Assembly (NCBI RefSeq): GCF_018531195.1
Contig: NZ_JAHDYS010000020.1
Span: forward strand, 1-62,893
Source of the DNA: Pelotalea chapellei
Lineage (GTDB): Bacteria; Desulfobacterota; Desulfuromonadia; Geobacterales; Pseudopelobacteraceae
DNA: 62,893 bases
Reading direction: 5' to 3'
The position numbers and the translations under genes were made by a program. Positions 18,325-26,043 of the stretch are shown here, one piece after another. Numbering within the stretch: the stretch's first letter is position 1; every line of letters begins with the position of its first letter. The notes under the pieces are model-generated. The model was not told the DNA's origin, ran no database searches, and saw only the letters and a list, made by a program, of their open reading frames with translations.

Positions 18325-18531
18325 TGCAAACTCCTAATACATCAGTAAACCATCGTTATTCACAGCTACCATACCCCATCAATTATGTCAAATACTTGCA
18401 GGTCAGTTTAAATATATCTTCCAGCACCGGATCCTTCACCGCTGTTCGTAACTCAACAATTACAGGTTTGAAAGCCGCAAACTTCTCTCGACAAAGAGAT
18501 CAATCTTCTCTAAGATGCTTCAAATTGTATA

Positions 18532-18556
18532 CACTATTATAGTGGTCCTTGAGACC
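18532..18556. promoter_or_regulatory. Adjacent palindromes upstream of fumarase
   Basis: CACTATTATAGTG (13 bp, perfect) at 18532-18544 is directly followed by GGTC-CTTGA-GACC at 18544-18556, 30-50 bases before the fumarase ATG. They may act as an operator or as leader hairpins. Confidence 0.4.
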
Positions 18557-18585
18557 ATCATCACTATCACGAAAGGAGCTTCACA

Positions 18586-20211
18586 ATGGCAACTCCCGAA
18601 TTCATGTATCAGGATCCGTTTCCGCTAGACAAAGACAATACGAAATACCGGAAACTAGAGGGATCTGAAAAGTATGTAACCGTCGAAAAGTTTGCAGACA
18701 AAGACGTAGTGAGGGTTTGTCCAGAAGCTCTTTCGATTCTGGCAAACGAAGCGATGAAAGATGTTTCCTTCTTGTTACGCCCTGCACACAATGAGCAGGT
18801 TGCCACTATTTTGCGCGACCCTGAAGCTTCCATGAACGACAAAGGCGTGGCCATGGCCTTCCTACGCAATGCAGAGATCAGTGCCCAGTTTGAACTGCCG
18901 ATTTGTCAGGATACAGGAACTGCCACTGTTGTTGCAAAAAAAGGACAGCAGATCTGGACCGGCGTCAGGGATGAAGAATACATCTCCAAAGGAGTTTACA
19001 AGACTTATACTGAGGAAAACCTGCGTTACTCTCAGACAGTAGCTCTTGATATGTATGAAGAAAAAAATACCGGCACTAATCTACCGGCTCAGATTGACAT
19101 AATGGCTACGGATGGTGATTACTACAAGTTCCTCTTCATGGCAAAAGGTGGCGGATCAGCCAATAAAACCATGCTCTTTCAAGAGACCAAAGCTTTGCTC
19201 ACCCCTGAAAAGCTTTACAAGTTTTTAGTAGAGAAAATGAAATACTTGGGCACAGCAGCCTGCCCCCCCTACCATATCGCTTTTGTAATCGGCGGCACAT
19301 CAGCCGATGCCTGCATGAAAGCTGTGAAACTGGCCACCGCCAAGGAGCTTGATGCGCTACCAGCTGCGGGTAATGAACATGGTCAGGCTTTCCGGGATTT
19401 GGAACTTGAAGCAAAATTACTGGAAGCAGCTCAGAAACTGGGTATCGGTGCCCAATTCGGTGGCAAATATTTTGCCCATGACGTTCGAGTAATCCGCCTG
19501 CCACGCCACGGTGCCTCGTGTCCGGTCGGCATGGCTGTTTCATGCTCTGCTGACAGAAATATCAAAGCAAAAATCAACCGGGAAGGTCTCTTTATAGAAG
19601 AGATGGATCGTAATCCCGGGCGCCTGATTCCCGAGCAGTACCGCGGTAAACACGAGCATGGCGTGAAGATCAACCTCAACAGGCCAATGAATGAAATTCT
19701 CGCTGAACTTTCCAAACACCCTGTTTCTACTCCACTACTCCTGTCCGGTACAATCGTGGTCGGTCGCGATATTGCCCATGCTAAATTTAAAGAAATAATG
19801 GATAGTGGAAAACCGCTGCCTGAATATCTGCTTAATCATCCAATCTATTATGCAGGACCCGCCAAAACGCCAAAAGGCAAGGCTTCCGGCTCATTTGGAC
19901 CAACTACAGCCGGGCGTATGGACAGTTATGTGGATGAACTTCAGTCAAAAGGTGGTTCACTCATCATGATTGCCAAAGGAAATCGCAGCCAACAAGTAAC
20001 AGATGCCTGCAAGAAATACGGCGGGTTCTACCTAGGATCTATCGGTGGACCAGCTGCTGTTCTGGCCGAGGAAAACATAAAAAAGGTAGAGTGTATTGAT
20101 TTCCCTGAGCTTGGAATGGAAGCCGTCTGGAAAATAGAGGTGGAAAATTTTCCGGCCTTTATCCTGGTAGACGACAAAGGCAATGACTTCTTCAAACAAC
20201 TAGGACTGTGA
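18586..20211 (+). CDS. Class I (iron-sulfur) fumarate hydratase
   Basis: A 541-residue single-chain class I fumarase, interconverting fumarate and malate in the TCA cycle. The N-terminal alpha-type domain contains ICQDTGTA (Cys near 107) and further cysteines (CPPY near 226, ASCPVG near 311) that can ligate the [4Fe-4S] cluster. The C-terminal beta-type domain contains GPTTAGRMD and [11 protein letters not shown]. This corresponds to E. coli FumA/FumB in length. AAAGGAG lies seven bases before the ATG. Monocistronic, ending at a strong terminator. Confidence 0.94.
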   Translation: MATPEFMYQDPFPLDKDNTKYRKLEGSEKYVTVEKFADKDVVRVCPEALSILANEAMKDVSFLLRPAHNEQVATILRDPEASMNDKGVAMAFLRNAEISAQFELPICQDTGTATVVAKKGQQIWTGVRDEEYISKGVYKTYTEENLRYSQTVALDMYEEKNTGTNLPAQIDIMATDGDYYKFLFMAKGGGSANKTMLFQETKALLTPEKLYKFLVEKMKYLGTAACPPYHIAFVIGGTSADACMKAVKLATAKELDALPAAGNEHGQAFRDLELEAKLLEAAQKLGIGAQFGGKYFAHDVRVIRLPRHGASCPVGMAVSCSADRNIKAKINREGLFIEEMDRNPGRLIPEQYRGKHEHGVKINLNRPMNEILAELSKHPVSTPLLLSGTIVVGRDIAHAKFKEIMDSGKPLPEYLLNHPIYYAGPAKTPKGKASGSFGPTTAGRMDSYVDELQSKGGSLIMIAKGNRSQQVTDACKKYGGFYLGSIGGPAAVLAEENIKKVECIDFPELGMEAVWKIEVENFPAFILVDDKGNDFFKQLGL

Positions 20212-20226
20212 TGTAAGATATTATTA

Positions 20227-20258
20227 ACCCGGCTGGATGCCCAGCCGGGTGTTTTTTT
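20227..20258 (+). terminator. Rho-independent terminator after fumarase
   Basis: ACCCGGCTGG / CCAGCCGGGT stem with 4-base loop, then GTTTTTTT. Confidence 0.92.
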
Positions 20259-20303
20259 ACCATATTTTTTTTAGATGCCCCGATCCCGCCCCGGAGGCAG
20301 AAC

Positions 20304-20942
20304 ATGGCTATTACCCTGATTATTGCAGATGACCACCCTTTGGTCGTAGCCGGACTGAGGAACCTATTCGCACAGGAAGAAGACTTCCGTGTGTTGGCGC
20401 ATTGCAATGACGGTTCATCCACAATTCAGGCCGTAAAAGAGCATCAACCGGACATTGTCATCTTGGACATCCTCATGCCTGGCAAGGGAGGATTGGAAAT
20501 CGTTCGCGAACTCCGAGAGTTGAATCTCCACCCAAAGATTGTACTTTTCACTGCCACCATTAGTGATGAATTGCTGCTGCAGGCTATTCTTCTTGGTGTC
20601 CAGGGGATTGTCCTGAAGGAAATGGCTTCCCACCTTTTGGTTCAGTGTATTCGAAAGGTATACGCTGGAGAACAATGGCTGGAGCGACGTTCTGCAAACG
20701 TTGCCCTGGAAAAAATCATGCGGAAAGAATCAGGCAGTAGAAGAGTGGCAGCGGTACTGACGCCGCGAGAGATTGAGCTTGTTAAGCTGATTTCTTTGGG
20801 CAGTCGCAACAAAGAAATTGCCGAGAAGCTTTGCATTAGTGTGGGCACTGTCAAAGTACATCTTCACAATATATACGAAAAACTCAATGTAAACGGTCGA
20901 TTGGCATTATTGCGATATGCCAGGGAAAAAGATCTAGAGTAG
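20304..20942 (+). CDS. NarL/LuxR-family response regulator
   Basis: A 212-residue two-domain regulator. The receiver domain covers residues 1-120, with acidic pocket ADDH, phospho-acceptor Asp55 in VILDILMP, and Lys in GIVLKEM. A LuxR-type HTH covers about 148-208 (LTPREIELVKLISLG, NKEIAEKLCISVGTVKVHL). No histidine kinase is adjacent, so it is an orphan here. GGAGGCAGAAC lies before the ATG. Convergent with the PilZ gene, 25 bases apart. Confidence 0.93.
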   Translation: MAITLIIADDHPLVVAGLRNLFAQEEDFRVLAHCNDGSSTIQAVKEHQPDIVILDILMPGKGGLEIVRELRELNLHPKIVLFTATISDELLLQAILLGVQGIVLKEMASHLLVQCIRKVYAGEQWLERRSANVALEKIMRKESGSRRVAAVLTPREIELVKLISLGSRNKEIAEKLCISVGTVKVHLHNIYEKLNVNGRLALLRYAREKDLE

Positions 20943-20967
20943 TTAGGGTCTAATAGAACAAAACTTA

Positions 20968-21255
20968 TCAGACACAAAAAGTATGTGAATCCAACTGCAC
21001 CGCTACTCCATACCTTCCATCGTCAGGTCGAATCCTTATCACCGTCCCCCTACAATTCACATGCATCTGTCGGCCGGCGTCAAGATGGTTGAAGAGCAAG
21101 ACGAAATCCACTTCCGTCGCCTTTGAAAGGTCGATATCTGTAAGAAAGTAGATCCCCACTGTGCTGTAGTCTCGAGTGACACCTGTACCTTTTTTGAATA
21201 GAATTGGTAGAGCTGCCTTTAAGCGCGGCGCGCGTCTCATATCTTGAACACTCAT
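20968..21255 (-). CDS. PilZ-domain protein (putative c-di-GMP receptor)
   Basis: About 95 residues. The start is set at MSVQDMRR, with GGAG upstream; a frame 15 codons longer lacks an RBS. The two PilZ signatures are present: RRAPR (RxxxR) near the N-terminus and DYSTVGIYF ([D/N]xSxxG) about 25 residues later. A single stand-alone PilZ domain, so a c-di-GMP-responsive adaptor is likely; its target is unknown. Confidence 0.78.
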   Translation of the reverse strand: MSVQDMRRAPRLKAALPILFKKGTGVTRDYSTVGIYFLTDIDLSKATEVDFVLLFNHLDAGRQMHVNCRGTVIRIRPDDGRYGVAVQLDSHTFCV

Positions 21256-21435
21256 CTGGATCAACTCCATTAAAATGCAGTCTGAAAACAATTGCTCCAT
21301 ATTTTAAAAATAAATCTATTTTTCAGCAATACGCGAGAAGATATGTTTTTCTATATCTTTAGATATACAGTTCCACTTACTCTTGAAGCCTCGTTTCTAT
21401 GCAGGAAGATCAGACATAAAACATAATTTAATCAA

Positions 21436-21467
21436 ATAAGCCGCTCCTTTTCTGGGAAACGGCTTAT
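21436..21467 (-). terminator. Probable terminator of outer-membrane barrel gene
   Basis: ATAAGCCG / CGGCTTAT arms around a partly pairing CTCC...GGGA core, 18 bases beyond the stop codon of the minus-strand gene. T-rich tail. Confidence 0.55.
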
Positions 21468-21484
21468 AAACTAGAAACCGGAGA

Positions 21485-22147
21485 TTAAAATTTGACGCGT
21501 ACGCCTGCTACCGCGTTATGGCTCCTAAACTTCATGCTGGTAAACGTTTCGGGAGAATCAAAATCAGCATTATCAGTAGCAAAGTAACGGTATCCAAGGT
21601 CCATTGACAACCGTTTGTTCAAAGCGATATCAATACCTGCACCCGCTTGGTAAGCAAAAACTGTATCATCACCAGATCCATAAAAAAAAGTTCCAGCGTT
21701 ACCCCTTGCAAAGGTATCACTCAGATGCAAGGTAGCAAAGCCGACACCTCCTCCAAGATAAGGAGTTACAGGAGACTCATTATGAAGATCAAAAAAACCA
21801 TTGAACATCATGGCAAACACTCCTAGATTCCCATCAATCCTGCGAAATTGTGGGAGTCCTTGGACTGTGATAGAGTCTATCTCACTGTACCTATAAGAAA
21901 GTTCTCCTTCCAGCCGAAACATGCCGAAATCATAACCACCGCTACCCCCCAAATAAATCCCAGGATCAAATTTCACTGAATCATCAAAATCAGTAGTAGA
22001 ATCAGTACCACTTGCCCTCGTATCTCTTGGCACACTGACTCCAAGAAATCCTGATACATAGGCGCCAGGCTCTGAGGAAGCCGCTGAACAAATACCGGGG
22101 ATACCTGACATAAGAGCAACAACCACCATAATAATGATTTTTAGCAT
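21485..22147 (-). CDS. Outer-membrane beta-barrel protein (OmpA/OmpW-like porin fold)
   Basis: A 220-residue precursor. The start is at MLKIIIMVV, with AGGAGG six bases upstream. It has a signal peptide (residues 1-22, cleaved near GICSAAS). The body has alternating amphipathic strands: GAYVSGFLGVSVPRD, GGSGGYDFGMFRLEGELSYRY, YLGGGVGFATLHL, AYQAGAGIDIALNKRLSMDLGYRYF, and it ends in an aromatic-poor strand NAVAGVRVKF with C-terminal Phe. This matches 8-strand barrels of the Ompb_barrel type. Specific role unknown. Confidence 0.85.
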   Translation of the reverse strand: MLKIIIMVVVALMSGIPGICSAASSEPGAYVSGFLGVSVPRDTRASGTDSTTDFDDSVKFDPGIYLGGSGGYDFGMFRLEGELSYRYSEIDSITVQGLPQFRRIDGNLGVFAMMFNGFFDLHNESPVTPYLGGGVGFATLHLSDTFARGNAGTFFYGSGDDTVFAYQAGAGIDIALNKRLSMDLGYRYFATDNADFDSPETFTSMKFRSHNAVAGVRVKF

Positions 22148-22267
22148 AGTAGACCTCCTGAAATTGAAATCAAAAAACAACTCCAATATACCCTACTTCA
22201 CGAAAAACTCCAGAAGAACAGGAACTTTAAAGCTCATAATAGATATTAGATGTAACCAACCATCATC

Positions 22268-22295
22268 TTGACGACAACAAAAATGATGTTAAAAT
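22268..22295 (+). promoter_or_regulatory. Sigma-70 promoter of small secreted protein
   Basis: TTGACG and TAAAAT are separated by 16 bases, 35 bases before the ATG at 22330. Confidence 0.6.
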
Positions 22296-22329
22296 TTTTA
22301 GCAAGTCATCTATTTATAGGAGGTATGCC

Positions 22330-22614
22330 ATGAAAAAAATAATCGTGTATTTGGCTATGGGAATTACATGTTGTGGCGCAGGAATGGTTTATGCCGAGAG
22401 TGCCTCTCCCAATGTATCGGCCGCGCAAAAGGATGAGTGTATCCTTATCTCTAAAAACTGTCAGAATCAGGTTTTGAGCATACAGGAGAAGATGAAGAGA
22501 CTTCAGACAGAAATTAAAAAAGGCGATCGAGTCTACACTCCTGACGAGCTAAGAAGACTAGATGAGAAATTGCAGGACGTACAGAAAACGCTGGATGTGA
22601 TGCTTAGACAATAA
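22330..22614 (+). CDS. Small secreted/periplasmic protein, unrecognised
   Basis: A 94-residue protein with a signal peptide (MKKIIVYLAMGITCCGAG, likely cleavage after VYA at residue 22). The mature part has two cysteines eight residues apart (CILISKNC), which may form a disulfide, followed by a charged amphipathic helix (residues 50-92) of coiled-coil type. No family recognised. AGGAGG lies seven bases before the ATG. It is divergent from the outer-membrane barrel gene, which suggests an envelope role, but this is inference only. Confidence 0.7.
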   Translation: MKKIIVYLAMGITCCGAGMVYAESASPNVSAAQKDECILISKNCQNQVLSIQEKMKRLQTEIKKGDRVYTPDELRRLDEKLQDVQKTLDVMLRQ

Positions 22615-22622
22615 TTTTCACT

Positions 22623-22665
22623 ATGGCAACTACCGCCCTAGAATGGGCGGCAGTTGCCATATTTC
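22623..22665 (+). terminator. Hairpin terminator after small secreted protein
   Basis: A 16-bp stem with one mismatch (22623-22638 with 22645-22660), followed by ATTTC. It borders the convergent small gene at 22664. Confidence 0.7.
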
Positions 22666-22879
22666 ATTTCACCTGTCCTTCTTCCTCGCTGATGGGTATG
22701 CAGTCCTCCTTATCCCAGGAATCCAATTCTCCATTTTCAAGACGCACCTGAACAGTAGTTCCGGCAAAAGTGCAGAGGTAAGAATATCCTATTTCCCCGG
22801 TTTTCTTATTTCGGAGCGGAACATTCTCCTCCTGTTGCTCGGTTGTATAACAGACTTTTTCGTATTCTCTCTTTTCCAT
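22664..22879 (-). CDS. Small acidic protein, unrecognised
   Basis: 71 residues, starting at MEKREYEKVCYTTE, preceded by AGGAGG eight bases upstream. It is predicted to be a small beta protein: GEIGYSYLCTFAGTTVQVRLENGELDSW looks like an SH3-like or KOW-like barrel strand set. The C-terminus is acidic. No family recognised. Its promoter region contains the same 13-mer extended -10 element as the HTH gene at 24661. Confidence 0.6.
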   Translation of the reverse strand: MEKREYEKVCYTTEQQEENVPLRNKKTGEIGYSYLCTFAGTTVQVRLENGELDSWDKEDCIPISEEEGQVK

Positions 22880-22917
22880 GTCCCATACCTCCTGCCCATC
22901 ATCAATCATGCTTCCCT

Positions 22918-22930
22918 AAAAAGTATATCA
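22918..22930 (-). promoter_or_regulatory. Extended -10 promoter element
   Basis: The minus strand reads TGATATACTTTTT, a TGn-extended -10 box with no good -35, about 40 bases ahead of the small gene. The same 13-mer occurs at 24864-24876. Confidence 0.5.
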
Positions 22931-22977
22931 GGAAGGTCCGCAGATACTACTTGCAGAGTGAAGAAGGACGGAATCCA

Positions 22978-23241
22978 TTACAACAAGAAAAGCTTCACTA
23001 TCTTATGCATACCGCCACTTTCCCCTTCAACAGCAGCTTTACGTTCCTCCAATGTCAGCATGGCATGCAGATGTTTGCGAGCCTCCTTGCGGCTACCGGC
23101 AATCAATTCTGAAATATTGCAGAGGATCCCAACAGGCAGTCCCCCTCTATACCCTTCCACAAGTTTTGCTATCTCATCCCGTTTTTGCACAGCAGTCCAG
23201 GATTTATAAACTTCGGCACCCAAGTCGCTATTATTGAACAC
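22978..23241 (-). CDS. Small protein, unrecognised
   Basis: 87 residues, starting at a GTG (VFNNSDLG) with GGAGG six bases upstream; longer frames have no RBS. It is mostly helical and charged (WTAVQKRDEIAKLVEGYRGG, SRKEARKHLHAMLTLEERKAAVEG). The middle has a short hydrophobic segment LPVGILCNISELI. No family recognised. It is 66 bases downstream of the rhomboid gene's end on the minus strand, read in the same direction before it. Confidence 0.55.
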   Translation of the reverse strand: MFNNSDLGAEVYKSWTAVQKRDEIAKLVEGYRGGLPVGILCNISELIAGSRKEARKHLHAMLTLEERKAAVEGESGGMHKIVKLFLL

Positions 23242-23307
23242 TGTTTTCCTCCTTTTCCTATTAAAAAATAAAATTTTACAAATGAATGTATATGGCTTCA
23301 TCCTTTT

Positions 23308-24147
23308 TTATTTTTGAACATGCTCATATATCAAAGCACTGTAGCCAGCCCACAAGAGTACGCCAATTGTTCCAATAGCGCATATTGTGGCCAACAGCAC
23401 GTGGAGCTTAGATGCCAGACTGTGTTCGCCATAACCCAAGAGTTTGCCTAAAATGATGCCGCTGATAACTCCTCCACCATGCCCCCAATTATTTATCCCA
23501 GGCATTATCAAACCGAAAATCAGAAGGCTGATGATCCAGCCTTTAACTTCACTGTACACGGCACTTCCATAAGCCCCTCCCCTACTCCGTCCGAAGTAGA
23601 GCAGAGCACCGATAAGACTGCAAACAGCTGCCGACGCTCCAACAGTGAAGGGTACCCCTGCCATATAGGAGGCCCAAAATCCTCCCGCGCCCCCCAATGT
23701 ATAGATAATAAACATTCGGCTAACACCATACTCTTCAGTGGTCAGAGGCGCCAGGTTTCGCAGTGCCATAAGATTAAATGTGATGTGAAGCACGCCGGCA
23801 TGAAGATAACTTGCACTAAAGAGTGTCCAGAGCCGTCCATATTGATCTATTGGTACTGTTCCTGTTGCACCTAAAAGCAAAAGACTTGTACGATCCGGTG
23901 CCAGCACTCCAAACAGACCTCCAGCGGATCCACCAATACGAGAACTGATCAACAAGGAGAAAACATACAATAAGATATTAAGAGTGATGATTGCTTTAAA
24001 CACTCCGTTTTCACCTGACATCCCCTGAGCCAATGAGACCATATGCCACCAAGGAGAAGTACGGGAGGTACCACACCAGGAGCAGGTTGCTTCGTCGCTG
24101 CCTACTAGTTGGTGACAGCGGGGACATAGAATTGCTTTATTTTTCAT
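23308..24147 (-). CDS. Rhomboid intramembrane serine protease with N-terminal zinc ribbon
   Basis: A 279-residue protein. Residues 8-25 contain CPRC and CSWC, a rubredoxin-like zinc ribbon on the cytosolic side. The rhomboid core follows with about seven membrane helices. It includes WTLFSASYLHAGVLHITFN (HxxxN oxyanion motif), GGAGGFWASYMAG, the nucleophilic Ser in VGASAAVCSLIGA (GxSx), and the catalytic His in WGHGGGVISGIILG. It cleaves membrane-protein substrates within or near the membrane; targets unknown. Catalytic residues are intact, so it is predicted active. Confidence 0.93.
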   Translation of the reverse strand: MKNKAILCPRCHQLVGSDEATCSWCGTSRTSPWWHMVSLAQGMSGENGVFKAIITLNILLYVFSLLISSRIGGSAGGLFGVLAPDRTSLLLLGATGTVPIDQYGRLWTLFSASYLHAGVLHITFNLMALRNLAPLTTEEYGVSRMFIIYTLGGAGGFWASYMAGVPFTVGASAAVCSLIGALLYFGRSRGGAYGSAVYSEVKGWIISLLIFGLIMPGINNWGHGGGVISGIILGKLLGYGEHSLASKLHVLLATICAIGTIGVLLWAGYSALIYEHVQK

Positions 24148-24203
24148 TTAACCTCATCTTTTTATTTAGTCCAAAACCATTATATTTCATCAAAAATTGC
24201 TTA

Positions 24204-24243
24204 AACAGCAAAGGCTGCCAGTCTGGCAGCCTTTGCTGTTTTC
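24204..24243. terminator. Strong hairpin terminator
   Basis: A perfect 17-bp stem (24204-24220 with 24224-24240) with a 3-nt loop, followed by TTC on plus and TTTAAG on minus. It separates the small gene pair (24259-24843) from the rhomboid gene. Confidence 0.8.
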
Positions 24244-24258
24244 TTATCAATTATCCCT

Positions 24259-24618
24259 CTAAGAGTCAACTGGATTACCTCTTGTTTCAACATCGAAAAT
24301 AGCCATAAGAGACTGGGGGAGGTAGTCACAGACTTTGGTACTGACACCCGACCGACCTTCATGAAGCCATTCGATTTTGCTTCCTTCTGGATGTTCTAAA
24401 AGTCTTACACGTGCACCCATGCGCTTTAATTCATTCCACATCTCATCCATTGTTAGCATCTCGAAACCCGCGATTTCTCTGCCTTGGCCTGCATTTTCGA
24501 CAAAATGATCAATCAATTCGTAATCCAGGAAATCCTCTTCATTCCGCCACCATTTTACGAAGCAGTGATTTTTAGTGCGGCGCTCTTCAATCAGTTGAAC
24601 GGCGTCCCGCTCTGTCAT
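24259..24618 (-). CDS. Hypothetical protein, 119 residues
   Basis: Soluble, acidic, with alternating helix and strand: MTERDAVQLIEERRT, CFVKWWRNEEDFLDYELID, MTMDEMWNELKRMGARVRLLEH, and YLPQSLMAIFDVET at the end. No family recognised. AAGGAG lies before the ATG. It follows the HTH gene by 42 bases on the same strand, so the two form a small operon closed by a perfect hairpin terminator. The pairing with a DNA-binding protein is suggestive but its meaning is unknown. Confidence 0.62.
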   Translation of the reverse strand: MTERDAVQLIEERRTKNHCFVKWWRNEEDFLDYELIDHFVENAGQGREIAGFEMLTMDEMWNELKRMGARVRLLEHPEGSKIEWLHEGRSGVSTKVCDYLPQSLMAIFDVETRGNPVDS

Positions 24619-24660
24619 TGTCTTTCTCCTTTGCCTGGGATTTTTGAAAATGCTTGTTTT

Positions 24661-24843
24661 TCATATTTTCGTCATCTCCTGCACCTTAAGCTCTACATCG
24701 TCAATATTTATTATCTGCACGCCAGCATCAGCCATCTCCGACCGCACAGTTCCATCTTCTATCCATTGAGCGATCATCCATCTTTCCAACCCAAACTTCT
24801 CAACGATCTCATCAATGGCGTACCAAGTCTTGGTGAGGGACAT
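24661..24843 (-). CDS. Small MerR/excisionase-like HTH protein
   Basis: 60 residues with the winged-helix layout of HTH_17/MerR-type domains: YAIDEIVEKFGLERWMIAQW (helix-turn-helix), IEDGTVRSE (wing), then INIDDVELKVQEM. No effector domain is present. AAGGAGG lies upstream of the ATG. Proteins of this type act as excisionases, repressors or promoter-specificity factors; no integrase is nearby, so an excisionase role has no support. First gene of a two-gene operon. Confidence 0.68.
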   Translation of the reverse strand: MSLTKTWYAIDEIVEKFGLERWMIAQWIEDGTVRSEMADAGVQIINIDDVELKVQEMTKI

Positions 24844-24863
24844 GAAATACCTCCTTCTTTCAC

Positions 24864-24876
24864 AAAAAGTATATCA
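24864..24876 (-). promoter_or_regulatory. Extended -10 promoter element
   Basis: The minus strand reads TGATATACTTTTT, identical to the 13-mer at 22918-22930, 20 bases ahead of the HTH gene's ATG. Confidence 0.55.
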
Positions 24877-24962
24877 CACAGAGGCCATGCCGCATTCAGG
24901 TAGATCAGTAAAATCAAGGTAAATTGCTGTAGGAATTGGGGAGTTGCCTGCAAATGTTTTAT

Positions 24963-24991
24963 TTGACAGCAGGAAGAGGGTAACGTATACA
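24963..24991 (+). promoter_or_regulatory. Near-consensus sigma-70 promoter of the DUF815 gene
   Basis: TTGACA and TATACA are separated by 17 bases. It predicts a transcript start near 24998, which favours the ATG at 25065 over upstream starts. Confidence 0.8.
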
Positions 24992-25064
24992 ACAAAGTTT
25001 GATTTATGCCGCTACCACCGTCGGACCTGTACAGGTTCGTGAATACTGCCTGGAGAAAGAAAAA

Positions 25065-25958
25065 ATGTTCAATCTTAAACCTGATGTTGTTGCAAGGCTG
25101 GAGCGAGTTCTCAGCTCCGTTGAAATGCTGTTACCGCGGGCTATAGCTCCAGTTGACTGGTCAACATGTCATGCCGCCAATTGGCGCAGACATTCCTTTT
25201 CCGGCTACCTTGAAGCGGTTAAAGTCACAGACACGACTACACTGGACGAACTGTTAGGCGTTGACGAGCAAAAAGAAATCATGATCAATAATACGCATCA
25301 GTTCCTGGCCGGTCTACCCGCCAATAATGCCTTGTTATGGGGCTCACGAGGCTCGGGAAAATCATCTCTTGTCAAAGCCCTGCTAAATGAATTTGGTCCA
25401 AAGGGATTGCGGTTCATTCAAGTGGAGAAAGAAGATCTGATCTATTTATCAGAAATATTCACAGCAGTCGAAAACCAGCCCTATCGCTTCATCTTACTAT
25501 GCGATGACCTGACATTCGAGGTAGGTGAGTTGAGTTATAAGATGCTTAAAAGTGCTCTGGATGGCTCGGTCTACTCGGCACCAGAAAACGTTCTGATTTA
25601 TGTAACATCAAACCGTCGCCACCTGCTTCCAGAATATGAATCAGACCATCTGGGAGGGAAATATGTCAGGGGAGAACTTCAACAGAGCGAAGCGATGGAG
25701 GAGAAAGTATCTCTTTCGGACCGCTTTGGAATCTGGGTTGCCTTTTATGCTTTTTCGCAAGACCGCTACCTGGACGCCGTGCGACTATGCGTTGAACGCG
25801 AGGCACGTCAACGCAAGGCGGAAATCCTCTGGAGTAAGGAACTGGAGGAAGATGCCATCAAATGGTCCCACGAGAAGAGCAAACGTTGCGGCCGCACCGC
25901 ATATCAGTTTTCCAAAAACTGGGTAGGCCGGTATTTGCTGGACAAAAGCCGCAGCTAA
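25065..25958 (+). CDS. DUF815-family AAA+ ATPase
   Basis: 297 residues from MFNLKPDVV, with GGAG nine bases upstream. Walker A GSRGSGKSS lies at about residue 113 and Walker B FILLCDDLTFE at about 162; a sensor-1-like YVTSNRRHLLPE follows, with a C-terminal helical lid. Order and spacing match the DUF815 family of small, often monocistronic P-loop ATPases. Function is not established. It lies under a strong promoter, divergent from the HTH gene. Confidence 0.88.
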   Translation: MFNLKPDVVARLERVLSSVEMLLPRAIAPVDWSTCHAANWRRHSFSGYLEAVKVTDTTTLDELLGVDEQKEIMINNTHQFLAGLPANNALLWGSRGSGKSSLVKALLNEFGPKGLRFIQVEKEDLIYLSEIFTAVENQPYRFILLCDDLTFEVGELSYKMLKSALDGSVYSAPENVLIYVTSNRRHLLPEYESDHLGGKYVRGELQQSEAMEEKVSLSDRFGIWVAFYAFSQDRYLDAVRLCVEREARQRKAEILWSKELEEDAIKWSHEKSKRCGRTAYQFSKNWVGRYLLDKSRS

Positions 25959-25976
25959 AACAGATTTTGCACCACT

Positions 25977-26022
25977 AAACAAGAACGCCCCGGAGACTAA
26001 CACTAACGGGGCGTTCTTGTTT
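25977..26022. terminator. Bidirectional terminator between DUF815 and GAPDH genes
   Basis: AAACAAGAACGCCCCG pairs perfectly with CGGGGCGTTCTTGTTT (25977-25992 with 26007-26022), 14-base loop. Confidence 0.88.
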
Positions 26023-26043
26023 AGAGAGGTAGAGCAGTATCTA

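Noticed and set aside
21338-21359. AAGATAT...ATATCTT inverted repeat upstream of the PilZ gene
   Set aside because: Pure AT sequence in an AT-rich region; likely chance.
22643-23209. 188-residue plus-strand open frame
   Set aside because: It overlaps two minus-strand small genes that each have a strong SD; it has no RBS or recognisable domain itself.
24661-24843. HTH protein as phage excisionase
   Set aside because: No integrase, attachment-site repeat or other phage gene nearby.
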